The translations under genes were made by a program, and so were the position numbers. This document shows positions 1 to 13,400 of a stretch of DNA of 64,000 bases, piece by piece. The DNA comes from Montifringilla adamsi. Its lineage: Eukaryota > Chordata > Aves > Passeriformes > Passeridae. How positions within the stretch are numbered: position 1 is the stretch's first letter; each line of letters starts with the position of its first letter. Location: assembly GCA_017590115.1 (NCBI GenBank), contig JAGGNK010008559.1:5759888-5823887 (forward strand), read 5' to 3'. Under the pieces are notes generated by a model. It saw nothing but the letters and a program-made list of their open reading frames with translations, did not search any database and was not told the origin of the DNA.

Positions 1-3000
1 ATGCTTAATTTCCAAAAAGAAAGGAACCTGTTTGCCTCCAGCTTTAGTTGCACAGACGGAAAACAGTACTTCAAGATTTTTTTTTTTCCCCCCCACTTTA
101 CTCACTGAATATTACAATTTGGGGCAAATTTTTATGCAGAGGAAGCTGACACTGGTAGCTCTGGTTTCTAATAGCCTTTATTGCCAGAAGGTACTATGAT
201 GCATCTCAGTCTTCCCTGAAAGACATCATTCTGCCCATTAGATGATCTCTCCTTAGTGAGAAAAACCAATTTATTATACCAGATAACATACCAGTTTAAT
301 GAAATGAAGAGAGCTAGTGAAATTACCTATTGGATAATATCCATTACAACTTAAGGGCACTGAGAGTACTGAGATTAGAAAATACCTGCAAAATTCAAAA
401 CAAAACAACAGCAACAAGAGGAGGAGTTATTTTATGAAGATGAAGATTAACAGACTTCTATTCCCATCAGAACCCAACTCTGAATGTAAGTATTGCTGCA
501 TTACAGGGAGAATAACAGCAGGACTGAAAATACCTCTTTTTAGGATCTTGCTACATGATGCTTGTGTCACAGACCATCAGCAGCAGATTAATTTTATTCA
601 GAGTGTTTCTTTTTTTACCATAGATTCATTTTAAAAATGTAGACATTCTTCTTATGAAGTAACATGTTCCATAGAATTTTTTTTAACAGCAGAAAAACAG
701 GCTAAAAAATAAAAAGTGCATCTCTGGGTAAATATCAAATCACTGAGGGATCAGATTTCCAGCTGGACTTGCAAAAGCATTTGCCAAAATTCTGTTTACG
801 GGTCTGTTTTTCTCTGATCCTGCTCAATCCTCTTAGAGTGAGGGACATCCACTGGAGAGAAGTTTGTCCTGTGACTCCCAGTGTCGTTCACTCCCTGCCC
901 TTTCACTTACTGACAGCATATGCAGAAGTCAGGATTTCACACTGAATCATCACTTTAGCAAATGACCAGCATTATCCTCATGTTCCAGAGCATCATCAAG
1001 GAAGGGAGGTGGATTAGAACCACTAGAGTATTACAGAGGCCCCTCCCACATAATTTCTCTTCAAGAGGAGTAATTTTGTTGATCTTGCCACATTCCCCCC
1101 CTTAGCTTTTTTGTGGAACACATACTCACCGTCTTCAAAAGACCTACATCTCCCACCATTCAAAATACAGGAGGGACAAATGTTTTTTAGTTATTTATAG
1201 AGGCTAAATGGGCCATGGAAATCCACTTGTAATGCTGCAAAATGGAGAGCTGTGTTATTGTCACTGTCCTTCCCCACTGTGCTCTCTCCAGAAGTCAGAT
1301 GTATTCACATTCGAAGCCCTGCTTAGACTCTACACTTAAATTCATGGAATGTACCCCTTTAGAATCAGATCTTTTGCACAGTTTCAATCAAAAATTAGAC
1401 TGCCCTTTCTGCCGATAAAGATAGACAGATAGATAGATAAGACAGATGTGACAACAATTCTTAACAGACCATCTAGGCATTAGATTTTGGGGAAATAAAA
1501 GCGCATGTGGTTAAGGATGCATATATTATTAAAGGATAATTGGTAAATAATTTTTGTTAATGAGCTTATCAGACTCAAGCCTGAGAGTCCATCCATAGAT
1601 GAGTGATTGCTCCCCATCCCTCTTTAAAACTCACTGATTGTCTTTTGCTTTTATAGGCCTTTGCTAGCTAATTAGGGAATTTCAGTAATCTATTTTTAAT
1701 ATGTACCATCTTCTGTTCTGTTTAGTGCAGCCTTAAGATAGACTTTTATCTTTACTGCTGTGCACAGATCATCCGAAAATATAAGTTCTCTGCTACATGA
1801 CAACTTATAATGAGCCTTAATGAAGCTTGGGAACAGCTGTTAAAAACTCCAGTTGAATAGGTTTGCCCAAGCAGCAGTAGCTTGTAGTGCTTTTTCTCTT
1901 ACAGCACTGTTGAGTCATCTCCTACTGTACACTGAATGAGAAAAATCAAAAATGAAACACCAAAGCTGGTTAATCCTTTTTTCCCAGACATTTTTATTTT
2001 AATCAGAGTTTTAATAAGTACATTATGAACCATCATCTCTTAAGCCTTTCACCTTTTTAATTATATTACTGCTCTGAACATCGACAAAAGCAAATGTTAT
2101 TATGCAAATTTTGCTCCAAATTCGTGTCCTTACCGAGAGCATAAGAGAGTTCAAACACCATCTTTAATTATACTATAGCTAAATGAGCTGCATATCATTA
2201 AAAATTACAATAAGCTCTCATGATTTTACGTGTTCCCTAAGCTAGAAAGCAAAAGATTATATATTTTGAGTAGGATAAAGGATTTAGAGAACTCTGACCA
2301 TCAAATGTGATGTGACCATAAAAAGTTCCCTTTCTTCATAGCATTTGTCTTACCTTTTTGACCTTTAAATGCTTAGACACTGAACTATCTGGCATAAAGA
2401 ACACTCAGTGCCTTTGTATCGCTTTTCTCCTTACAAGGATGTGTAGGTTTCCTGAAGCCTCTTCAATTTACTTTTTAAATATCATTTGCCAGTCATTCAT
2501 TTAGAACATATGGGAGCAGTTCACTTTCATGTGTCAAATCCAAAGCATATTGCATGAAATATGAGGGGGTTTTTTCTCCCTCCAGTATCCCTGTTATCTG
2601 CTTTTGTTTTGATAGCACCTATGGGCTTAATTCCCACTCTACATGGCATGGAACAGCTGCAACAAAAAGCATCAAAAACACATGGTTTAACTCTAGACCT
2701 GGCTAAGAACGAAGAACTCAGATGACAGGACACAGAAGAAAAAGGAAATAGATTATTGCACTGAACCTGATAAGCAGAATCCACAAAACACCTGATAAAC
2801 CTTTTCTCTTGTCCTCTCCAATATTTTAAAATATATATTTCAAAAAGCCAGGACTTGCTGATGCTGCCAACATTTTGAATTATTCATATCAACCCAACAG
2901 GGCCAAAAACTTAACATATGCATTGGTCTTCACCTCATTAGTTAATGTTTCTGAGCATTGAATATTTCACTATGAAATTTTCAGTTGTTCTGTAGGAAAA

Positions 3001-4510
3001 CTGCAAGAGACAGAGGATTCTTACTCATTCTGTAAATGTTGAGCAAGTCTGTAGACACCCTGGTCCAGGGAAGTTTTGCTTTTAATTACAATGGCATTGG
3101 AATTTGTCCTTTTCTTCACCAGTTCTGAACTCCAGTGCAATTTGACTGGCTTGCACAAAGACTACAAATTGTTTTGTTATGGGAAGAGCATTATTTCCTG
3201 AGTTTGAAAAAGTTCCAGTCTCTTTTGAGTTTTCATGCCAGTTATGCCAGTGTTTTATTTTCATGATGGTTTGGAGGACACTACACAATTATCACAACCC
3301 CATGGACAAATAACAAAGACATAACTGGAAAGAAATAGATTACAACTTAGGCCTGATCTTGGCAGCTTATACACTTTCCAAATTGTGACTGTCCTGGGAA
3401 CACTGCTCTTCTAAGCTCTCTGCAAAAAAAATAAAATACACTATATCTGATAACTCTGCAAAAGAAAAATAAACACTAAGACCCTGACTCTTGGTTATAA
3501 GGAGCTTATCTGAAGCAGTTACACTGAAAAGAGTGTAAAGCATCATTATCATAATACATGATAAGAAGTGCTGTAACAGTGAAATTTTAGAACAGCACAG
3601 AAAACGGACATATGTTAATTCAAAAGTCATTCACAAGGAAGCTTCTCGTGCATGAGAAATCCTTACGAAAAATACTTCTCACAGTTTGGAGAAGAGAAAA
3701 ATCTTTACACACAATAACAGGGCAAGAGTGTAAGTCAGACTCACAAAAATGGCATTAAAAGCCCAGAAGCTGTTTCAGGAGGAAAAAAAAAAGGAAAAAG
3801 GACAAGAATCTTCCCTGTGTCAACTAGTGATAAACCTTGTCTCAAACCAAGACAGTTTTCTTAAGTCTGACAGGCCATTTATCTAAGATAATACCTGGTG
3901 CCTTCAAGAATTATTTATGAAATAATTTTTTAGTCACTCTAAAGAAAATTCAACTTTTTGCATCGTAAGGAGACAAAGAATAAAGAAAGGCAGGAGAAAC
4001 CTACTGGTTCCTAGCCTATTTTGCAGAACTGCTCCATTTTTCCTTGAGATATGTGGAAAAGTGTTTTGGATATCTTGATATGCACATCAGGTTTTGGGAA
4101 GTGAAAGAAGGGCAGTGGAAGGCTGGAAGAACACAAGAGGAAAAAGGAGTTTTTCTGACAGATTAGAAGAAAATTTTTGGTTCATTTTTTGCATAGTTTT
4201 TAAAGGGAAGCAAAGGTAGCTACCCCAATTGCCAGTGTGTTCAGAAGCCATAAGTAAAATCTGGCTGAAATATAAAAACAAGGTAATAATCTCTAGCACC
4301 AAATAGTCCTTGACATGTGAATATCAGCTGCAGAACAGAGAACAGATATCCTAGCAAGCTCAGGTCTATAGAACACTACATTATTTTACAATTAAAATTA
4401 TTTTAAATTAATCTTCTCATTTAAAACTCTTTCACAAATGAACTGTTGCATTAACTCATAGCTTGTACAGAGACACACTCATAACTTACACAGAGAAAAT
4501 ATTAAAAATT
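1..4510. other. AT-rich non-coding DNA, no gene seen
   Basis: All frames are broken by frequent stops and the few open stretches (up to 87 codons) have no recognisable domain. The stretch around 2.02-2.23 kb has TAAT-type cores and an ATGCAAAT octamer and has the look of conserved non-coding DNA, but conservation cannot be judged from one sequence. Otherwise only short homopolymer and AT-rich runs are visible. Confidence 0.7.
1420..1446. repeat. (GATA)n-type microsatellite, imperfect
   Basis: GATA/GACA units follow one another for about 27 bases (gatagacagatagatagata, then agacagat). The array is short and interrupted, so only modest length variation is expected. Confidence 0.75.
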
Positions 4511-4576
4511 TCAGCTTTGTGCTTCTAGTCTAGCTCTGTAAAAGACATAATTTTGAAAGACAACCTCTACACCTAC

Positions 4577-4701
4577 GGTAACATCCTGCCCCAGGAATTC
4601 CACTGGCATTTTTCCATTATTTCCAGAGGAAAGGGCTTGTCTCACTCTTTTATTCAGTTTTTTGTCATCTACCATAACTGCATGTTTGGTCATTTTTCCC
4701 T
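4577..4701 (-). other. Candidate internal coding exon (unidentified)
   Basis: On the minus strand an acceptor-like site (gtcttttgatttcag) lies just before position 4701. A 125-nt segment follows that stays open in one frame, reading about 41 codons with a balanced composition (start GKMTKHAVMVDDKKLNK, end MPVEFLGQDVT). It ends at ACC|GTAGGTG, a usable but weak donor. The same frame stays open a further 21 codons past that donor, to a stop near 4511. Phase would be 1 in and 0 out. The composition looks more protein-like than most frames here, but I recognise no family and see no partner exon. It may be chance or an old retrocopy fragment. Confidence 0.22.
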
Positions 4702-4890
4702 CTGAAATCAAAAGACATCAATAAAATGACTAGTGCTATCCTATTGCATTTTCTATTATTAAACTACTAAGAGCAATTATCAGAAAAAAAAAAGTTACCT
4801 ATCATCTTACACAAAATATGGCTTCAATACTATCAAGTCACATAAATACAGAAGTGACAAATAGCCATAAATACTACACACAAGCGAAGT

Positions 4891-4952
4891 TAATTAGGAG
4901 TCTATTAAACTTTTACTTAATTAATTAGGAGTCTATTAAATTTGTACTTCAG
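4891..4952. repeat. 31-bp tandem duplication, two copies
   Basis: The string taattaggagtctattaaa occurs twice, 31 bases apart, and each copy is followed by a closely similar tail (cttttactta and tttgtactt). This is a simple local duplication with a few later substitutions. Confidence 0.8.
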
Positions 4953-6409
4953 TTACTCCCCAGAATTCTGTGCACTGTATATAGGCACTTCTCTCTTTCT
5001 GATAAATGCTTGGTTAGCATACATGCTTGCAACAGCTTCTCAGACCTTTGCAGTGCTATTAAACATCTTTACATCATTATTGTTTCTTTATTTTTTGGTT
5101 CTGCTCACATAAGGCAAGGACGATTAGGCAGAGAAAGAATTTATTTCGATAAAGAGAGAGCAGCATGTGAAATGTCCCAGCTCAAGGCAGAAGAATACTT
5201 GCAGGGTGGCAGGCAGTTATATTTCCTCACCCATCACCACAGTAGGGTACAGAACTTTTATGTTTCCTAAACTCATTTATTGATGAAAATCTGACGAGTT
5301 TAATAACTATTAAAGCCCATCAAGAAATCTCTTAAATGTGATTTATCTCTAAACTGATTTTGTTTGCCCTGATGAAAATACCAGCAAAAATTTAAATTAC
5401 AGTTTTTCAAACATCTAATTTAAAGCTACAAATACAGTACATTGTTATTTAAAATTAAACAATTTATAATTGCTTAGTAACAATGGGAATGAGCACCAAA
5501 AACATAACACAGTAGCTGTACAAACACTTAATCCTTCTCATTTTATATAATGATACTACTTATTTTAAATTAAATGGCTTTACATAATGCTGATAACAGT
5601 CACAGGATAACCATGCTCTTAATCAACTTATGACTTGAGAGAAATCATAAAATATAGGCCTTATGCTATTGATTCCCAAAAATGTCCCTCTATATGTTTT
5701 CCCACACAGATCCTAGTTAAATTTTAGGGACTGTACCAAAGCCATCTCCTGAAACTAAAGAAATACTGATAAAACACAGTCTGAACACTTTTGGGATGTC
5801 CAGGATTTTCAAATAAAAGAGCTGGGCTTTCAAGCTCCCACACAGTAAGCAAATATTCCCTAAGGGAAGAATTATAAAAAGAAAAACAGCTAAAAAATCT
5901 TGGCAAGTGAACCTGATTCCACAGCATTCATTAACTGTGATGCAGCAGTTACATGCCCCCAAACCCTAACCATGCTCCCTATGCAAATAACACAGGTTTA
6001 GCTTAAAATAATGAGCCAACTTAAACCTAAATGCATTTCCAGAGAATCATTTAGAACTAAGCCATTGCTAAATGTGACCCATTGTACACCACTGGCCTGA
6101 AATGGGCTGGTTTATATGCCTAAACTTCTGATTTTATGCTGGCATTTTGCCAAACAACCAACTTGGCAAAAACTGAAATAGTCTTTAATGAAAGTTTCAG
6201 CCAAAATATACTCTTCATCAAAACATGTTAGTGCCAAACAATAAACAGAGAGACACCAGCCTCACAAATTCACGGCACAGCTACTCAGAGCTATTGCCAA
6301 AACACCAAAGTAATGTGAATTTAAAAGCATGGCCTCATAAGGAACCTTTTCCTTGAGAGAAGGCATGCTGCCATATGGCGACATAAGACGCAAAATGACT
6401 TCTAGAACA

Positions 6410-6431
6410 GGTCTGTTTTCTAGAACAGACC
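6410..6431. repeat. Short inverted repeat, 8-bp stem
   Basis: GGTCTGTT and AACAGACC flank a 6-nt loop. The 11-mer ttctagaacag also occurs as a direct repeat at 6400-6410 and 6418-6428, so the hairpin may simply come from a small duplication. No function is implied. Confidence 0.6.
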
Positions 6432-6951
6432 TTTCCTTCCAACCATAAATGTCAAAAAAATTGTGTTTAACAAAATGCATTTTCATAGCTGAGCTTCATA
6501 AATTTGTAATGTGATAGAAAGCATTCTGTCAAAAAACTCCCAAATAGTTATCTTGGCTGTGAGGTCTTAATGTACTATTGAAAGGAAGAGTATGTGAGAA
6601 AGGAGGGATCAAAATAGTGATAAAGAGCAAATACTTTGGACATGCATCACTGAAAGATACTAGAAAGCATTTGCTTCACTGTATCAATTAGTGGAGATGG
6701 ATATGCTAAGCATAAAATAAAATATTTGCACTTTGGTACTTTTTCAACTTTTAAAAACTTCGCAAGAAGTGTAAACTTTTCATTTAACTTGCACCTTTCA
6801 AACAGCAGATAAAAGGTCAGAAGTGTGAATACAGCTTAATTTCTCTGGCTAGTGCACGCCTGACAAGAAGATATCTCATCAAAGAAATCCTATTCAAGGG
6901 AAATAGAACTAATTCTTTGAGCAGCAACACAAAAAGACCTTTATTTAAAAT

Positions 6952-6977
6952 AAAAAAAAAAAAAAAAAAAAAAAAAA
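6952..6977. repeat. A26 homopolymer
   Basis: Twenty-six uninterrupted A bases follow ttatttaaaat. No processed gene copy is recognisable upstream and no flanking target-site duplication is obvious, so it is called a simple repeat and not a retrocopy tail. Confidence 0.9.
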
Positions 6978-9900
6978 TTCTTGCAGCTGGACAGTTTCCT
7001 TTGTCAGCTGTCATTTCTCTGGTTACAGTTTGCAGATATCCCTTGGTTCCTCAAATGCTTAAGGCTCCATGGGCTAAATTTCCTAAAGTAAAGGATGCAG
7101 GGTAATGTTTTAAATTCTGGTAGCAGTAAAGGGAAAAAGGCAAGGCATTCCCTATTGTACTGCTGTGAAAACATGCTTCAATAAGTAGCTGCACGTTGTT
7201 ATTTTAGCACTCTTAATAAACTGTCATCAGTAGAGATAAAAAAAAAAAGATTGCTACTTGATTTCAAATTGTATTTTAGGTCATTTATTTTATTTGCTGT
7301 TACTGACTTTTATCTGGAACGGTGGCATACAAAACAGTCATTTCTGTGATTTAGACGCCTAGCCATCTCATTCTCACTCTTCATACTCCAAGACAAAGCA
7401 CAAAAACTTGCACGCAATACTGACAATTTAAATTCAGCAGAGCTGCAACATGACATCTCAATCTGTTGAGATGTATCATACAATTACCACTGTAGGCCAC
7501 TTCAAAATTATCCTCCTTTCTTTCATAATGCCATGTGGGGAGGTAGACATGCTGGCTTCTTAAGTTCTTGCACTTCCTCGCTCTAAAGATCTCCACTGAG
7601 TCAAAATATCTGTCAGTCTGCAGATTACCTTGTCATCTCCTTTCAACATACTGATTTCCACTGAGACAAAAATCAGTTTTTTTAATTTTTTAAGCTGCCT
7701 TATACTTCAACAGAGATGCCAAAGTAGCAGCAAAACTAGACATGTTCCTCTCTACACAACTAGGTTTTCTTTATGCTAAATAAATGAGTTTCACTCTGTT
7801 CCAAAAGGGTCTTGCCACATTAGATTTGATTACATGTTTCCTCTGCCCTTTCTTCTGCATGTGTTACAATAAATCAAAGAAAATCAAAAAGTGACCTTAG
7901 AGAAGCAGACCTGTTAACTAGACTTGATGAATTTTCCTACCGTTAATGACTGCTGTGAAAACTCTTCACATACATTTTGTCAAAATTTTTGTCCCTCTAA
8001 TACACAAAAACACCTAGGCAAGAACAAAACAAAAACATGGCATCCACTCAGAAATTAACAGATCTCTTTCATTCCACCCTGCTGAATCCTTGCACACCTA
8101 GAGTCAAGGTGAGCCCCAAACATACAGTTTTTAAAGAGCAAAAATAAAGAATAGTAGAAAAGGTAGCTTTACAAAATACCATAGATCAATATATTGATCT
8201 CTCTCAGGTGAACATTGGGGAGCTATGAAGCTTCATGAACAAATAGAAATTAAAGAGCAGAACTATAAAGGGAAGCAAGTAAATAGCTGTTTTCCCCATT
8301 TATTTTTAGCTTCTTTTCAGCTCTGTTAGAAAATGTAAATAGAAGATGAATTTATATATTCTTATAAAAAAGGGCATTTATAGATGTATTTATTCTGAGT
8401 AAAGCTTGACAGCAAAAACCATCTTGACAGACCAACACATTGCTAGACCAGCATATTTTCTCTGTTGGATGAATTAGTTTCTGACTATCACCAGAAATGC
8501 TTGAAAGATCATATTTTCGATGGTACCTTCCATAGCAAGACATGTATGTTAACCAAGCTGTGGATAATGATTTTGCTCGTAGGAGTTGTGAAAATGCTCT
8601 TAAGCAGTATTAAAATTAAATTAAAATTAAAATCTCCACATTAAATAAGTAGTTGACAAATGACACCACGGGCATGTTAAACAACCATATTGTAAATATT
8701 CAAAACTTGGCTGATATGTAATGTTTCTGTAGTGCACAGAGGACCTCAGTACTGCTTAAGGAGACAAGAATTAAAGAGCTGTCAGACTGCCAAAAAAATG
8801 TCATTTCAGGCAGCAGATGTGTATCGTGTCAACAACTACTTTCACACAACACAGTAAACCAATGGCAGGCCTACTTTTTGGTTTTGTTATTAACAGATTA
8901 CTGCAGGGGATGTAAAAAGAGAAACACATTCTTCTATGACAAGTGGAAAGAATAGCATGAGCATAAAATAAAAATAAAATAAAAAGAAAAGGAAAAAAGC
9001 AAAGCTAGGTAACCACTTGCTGGTATTGCAAAGGCACGGTGCAGCAAAACATATACTCAAAATCTGGTTTCTATAATGCAGACAGAAAATAAATTATTAA
9101 CAGCTTTGTTATGTGGGCTTCTAAGAGATTAATATGCAAAGTAAAATTTTCTATCAGCACAGGTTTTTATCTTTGACACCTGCTGTTAGGTATTATTCAA
9201 TCGAATTGGTAATTTACAATTCAGGAGACATCTACAGCAATATAAGTCCAGAACAGTATATTGTAATGCCAAGAATTCACCAACAAATACCAACACTTCC
9301 TCATTTGCTGTTTGCATGATCTGGAATTCACAGAGCCTTAGAGACTTTAAGCTAATGATCAAGTCTTTGATCTCCAGAAAATTATTATGGCATGTGTAAA
9401 AATGAGATTCGTAAGAATTCTCTTAAAAGGGAAATTAATTTAGTGATTGTATCACATATTTTTAAAAAAATAAGAAAAAATAAAACAAAAGCACAGTTTA
9501 AATTTCAACAAAATAAATTGATCTAAGTACTCATCATCCATATTCACAACACCATGAAAGACATCCCTGAAGATAAAAGATAGTTCCATGAATGCATTTG
9601 CAGCCTGACACGCATATTCATTTCAGCATATTGCACCATTAATTATTCCTTTATAAACTCTGCTAAGATCATTTGTCACTCATTTACGTTTCAAGCCTTC
9701 TGAAAGTGACAAATCTCCTACATTTCTAAATACTATTGAAGGTACTTAAGAAAAAAGCAGCGTTAGTTTTTCAAGTCCTTTTATAACTACGCCAAAAAGC
9801 AAGAAGATTGTGTCACTGCGTAACTTGGTAGATTTGTGTTCAAATATTCCCAGTCTTGGCTGAAAGCCTCTTTCTTCTCTCAAGACATCATTAACAATTA

Positions 9901-10087
9901 ACATCATGATTTAATTCTAGTCTTTCTAAAATGTCATAAACCAAGGTATCTTCAATTAGGTGTACAAAGGATCACCTCACTCTTTGGTACGAAACATAGA
10001 AAGCGTTAAAGCTTCTGTGAGGTATTTGGAGTCATTAATATCAGCTGATAGGACATAATTCACTCAACTGCTAACATGAAAGGCAGC

Positions 10088-10437
10088 TGTGGTGTCTTAG
10101 GAGGTGTCATGGACCATCAGATATTCCTGAAATGTCTCCTGATTCCCAGCATTACATCACTCAGTGTGAAACTCCCAGTGTGTTCCCTTCTGAACCTGAG
10201 CAAATATAAACCGTGGAATTTTGGTGTTTTGGTGGGCTTTCCTCACCTCTGGTGGGTTGAGACACAGACTATCAGACATCAAAATTGCATCAAGTGGTGG
10301 GATCCAACAGGTGGTGACTGTATCCCTTTGTAGTCTTATTCCCTGCTTCTGTCTCTCTTTACCACACAATTTTCTGTTAAATAAAAATCTGCACTACTGA
10401 CTTTGCCATTTTGTCTCATTTGCACCTTAATTTGGGC
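10088..10437 (+). mobile_element. Probable old solo LTR (boundaries uncertain)
   Basis: The segment opens with TGTGGTGTCT. It carries a gtgggatccaacaggtggtg block of the type that recurs in songbird LTRs, then a pyrimidine-rich stretch (ccctgcttctgtctctcttt), and then a polyadenylation signal AATAAA at 10380-10385. That order fits the U3-R-U5 layout of an LTR on the plus strand. A ggcag motif lies near both ends (10082-10086 and 10435-10439) but does not sit exactly at TG/CA termini, so the ends and the target-site duplication are not settled. No retroviral coding sequence is present. Family assignment is by resemblance only. Confidence 0.42.
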
Positions 10438-10439
10438 AG

Positions 10440-13400
10440 AGGCATCACTGTGAGAATTTTAATAACTGGATCATAACATTATTAAAACATTTGTTACCTA
10501 TGTAGTTCAATTTCTCAGGGAGTTTCCCCCCCACTCGCTTATTTTTCTCTGTTTCAGCCAACCATACAATTCTCAGACAATATCTAATAGAAAAATTTTC
10601 TATAATATGCCCCAGAAAAATAAAAGCTCACCCATGTCCACCATATTTTATGTGAAAGAAATTTCTTTTGGGAAATTTTGTAAGATTTAAATTGAAACAT
10701 ATCTATATGGTTCATTCAGATCTCTAGGTAAGGATTAGGAACATAACTTGACATACATTGAAAAATGGTATTTGAAAAAATACCATTCCCCTGAGAACCT
10801 GAGAAACCTGCTCAGAGGGATTTGCTTGTATCTGTATCCTGGTTCTGGCCAGGATGGTTTGGAGCGTTTCAGTGGGAACACTAAACAATGTTTATTTTTA
10901 TTATGTTTTAATTCCTAGACCACAACAATCTAATCTTAATAACAGAGTTTTTCCATGGGGAAAGAGGTCACTGAGAAGGACTGCAATTAATCATTCTCTC
11001 CCTAAAGATGCTCCTATCATCACTAATGCTATTCATGTTCCCACTGATTTCATACTCATTATAAAAATTCTTGATTTTTATTCTTCAGTGTTACTAGGAA
11101 AGAGATTGCCTGAGATCAGTGTCATTAGAAAGAGCCTGCTACATTTGGTGTCCTTTCCTTTGCTGCTAAATCACAGTCAGCAGCTTCAAGCTGAACAAAC
11201 ACGACTTGGTGTTGTGATATCAGCAAAACCTCACCTGTCAAAAAGTTTGTGAGAGTTCCTACAACTGGGCACTCAGTTTGCACAGTTTGTGCACTTCAAA
11301 TACAATAGTTGAAGTAGATTTCTATAGATTTTAGTATGAGATTTTTCCCTGGCATGCCCAGTATCCTTGTGCACAAGCTGTCCCCACCTGCCCTGTTTTT
11401 GTAAATGAGATTTTGCAGCACACCTCCCCTAGCAGTGCACTCTGGATGCACTGATCTTCCAGGCTTTTCAGCAAGGACCTCCTCTCCTGGTGCTGTGGTT
11501 TGGGTTATCAATTAATCATTTTCAGAGGCATATAACAGCTGAATCTAACATTACACAAACCATGTGAAGGTTTCCAAATAGTATGCTGTGCTTTAAATAG
11601 TACAAGAGAGAATACAATAGTAACAAGAGATAATATAAGTAATCAAAGCAATAAAACTCTTCCACACATCCCTTATTTAATATATGCTGGCAACTAACAT
11701 GAAAAATCTAAAAGTCACCAAATCCAGAAGTCATTTACCTACTCAGCTTGCAGTAAAATCAACAAGATTTAGGTACATGTGTGATTTTGAGAAGGCCAGT
11801 TTATTATTGTCCTTTCATGCAAGCTGTCTCTAAATTGCTCATAGAAACAGGACTTAGGTAAACAGTAAGTCCTGAATTCTGTGTGTAGCGAAACCTGTAA
11901 AAGAAGTAAAACCTACCAAAGCATTTTAGGCATCTGATTGCTACTGAATCAAAGGTTAGAAGTTGGCATGACAGTGCAGAGGAACCTAGCTCCATTTAAA
12001 CAGATGGTTTGTAGAACTCAATAAATAGAAATTTGCCATTTTATAGGCTTAGAGAGATTTTGTTAGAATGAATTATATCTGAGAGCCTTGATGAAATAGG
12101 AAATGCCTCAAATTTTTTTAAAGCATTGCAGACCTACTTTTGAGTGTTACAGAAAGACAAAAGCAAGACTGTGATCTTATTTAGTATCTTATACCATGCA
12201 CTTTGTCTGAAGCTTTTGCATTTCAAGAGTATTGCATACATAGCCTTTATATGTAAAACAGGCCTTTTTGGATTTATATCCAAGAAAACTGTCTCAAAAG
12301 CTTAAAATTCACCTTGACTGTTAAATAAAAATTCAAAGTCAAAATATTATCTGTGCTCCAAAAATTATTTCAGTAATATTTAGGGTTACTGAAAATGAGA
12401 ATTTGAACAGTATAAGAATTTTGCAGCAGTGTGAAGAATATAGGAAGATGAAAATTTTTGCAACACAGGATAACATTTTCATCAGAAAGTTGTATTTAAT
12501 GGACTCAAGTCTGAAATACTGAAATCTCATGAGATATCCTATTTTCATATTATTTGACATCAGACCTAATCACTTCTCTTGACTTGATAAATCTTATAGA
12601 ATTACTGTCAAGCTATATTTGGCTGAGAGATCTGTTTATGTGAATATGATTCGTAGTTTTGCTGCTAAGCAAAAAGATAAATCCATCTGCTCTCTTTCAT
12701 CTCACCTTTTTTTTTGAAAGCTTGCAAGATGAAGCCTGTAGCATAGGGTTTTTTTTTTTTTTAAATCTTTCTTTGGCTGTTCCATTTTCAAATATCAAAA
12801 GAGGGTTTTTCAACAGCCTACTGAAGCTTCTTTCCACTGAGGTGATAAAACATCATTAATTCTTTGCTCTAAAACTCGCATATCCAAGATGGTCACATAT
12901 TCAAATGCTCACCAGACTTCTGCTTCAAACAAAGTGCAAAGAAATGTCATGAGCCAGCTTTACTCTATTGAGTTACTTTAAATTCATTGCAAAGGCCCCA
13001 ATACTGAGAGCCCAGGAAGAAAGGCAGATTTCACTTCCTTATGTCTTAATATTTTGAGTCTCCTAAATATCTGGGGGGCCTGTCTTCCTCTGTTGATATA
13101 CTGTGTAAATTCCAGACCAACAAGGTCTTCAAAATAAGGTTAAACACATTCCATGGTAAGCAGCACCTGTGTAGTTTTCCTAGAGCAGAGCCACTCACAG
13201 GAAAAGGAGATACTGATGAGATACCCACCTCACCTGCAGCAGGTCATGGCTTCCTAGAAACCAGATTAAGGACAGAAATAAGAGTAAGCCAGAAATGTTC
13301 GTGTGATTAGAGGACAAGATCTTTGCCAAACACAGGAGCAGGCACACAGAAGCTGCTCCACAGCAAACAGAGGAGTTGCTCAGTAGTTACAAGAGATTTA

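Larger units (their letters stand above)
4953..10081. other. AT-rich non-coding DNA, no gene seen
   Basis: No frame is open beyond 86 codons and no translation is recognisable. Small structures inside are a short hairpin at 6410-6431 and an A-run at 6952-6977, listed separately. The rest is ordinary AT-rich sequence. Confidence 0.7.

Noticed and set aside
10854..11252. 132-codon open frame on the plus strand
   Set aside because: The translation has no recognisable motif and no gene context. A faint likeness of its start (tatcctggttctggcc) to an avian repeat is too short to call.
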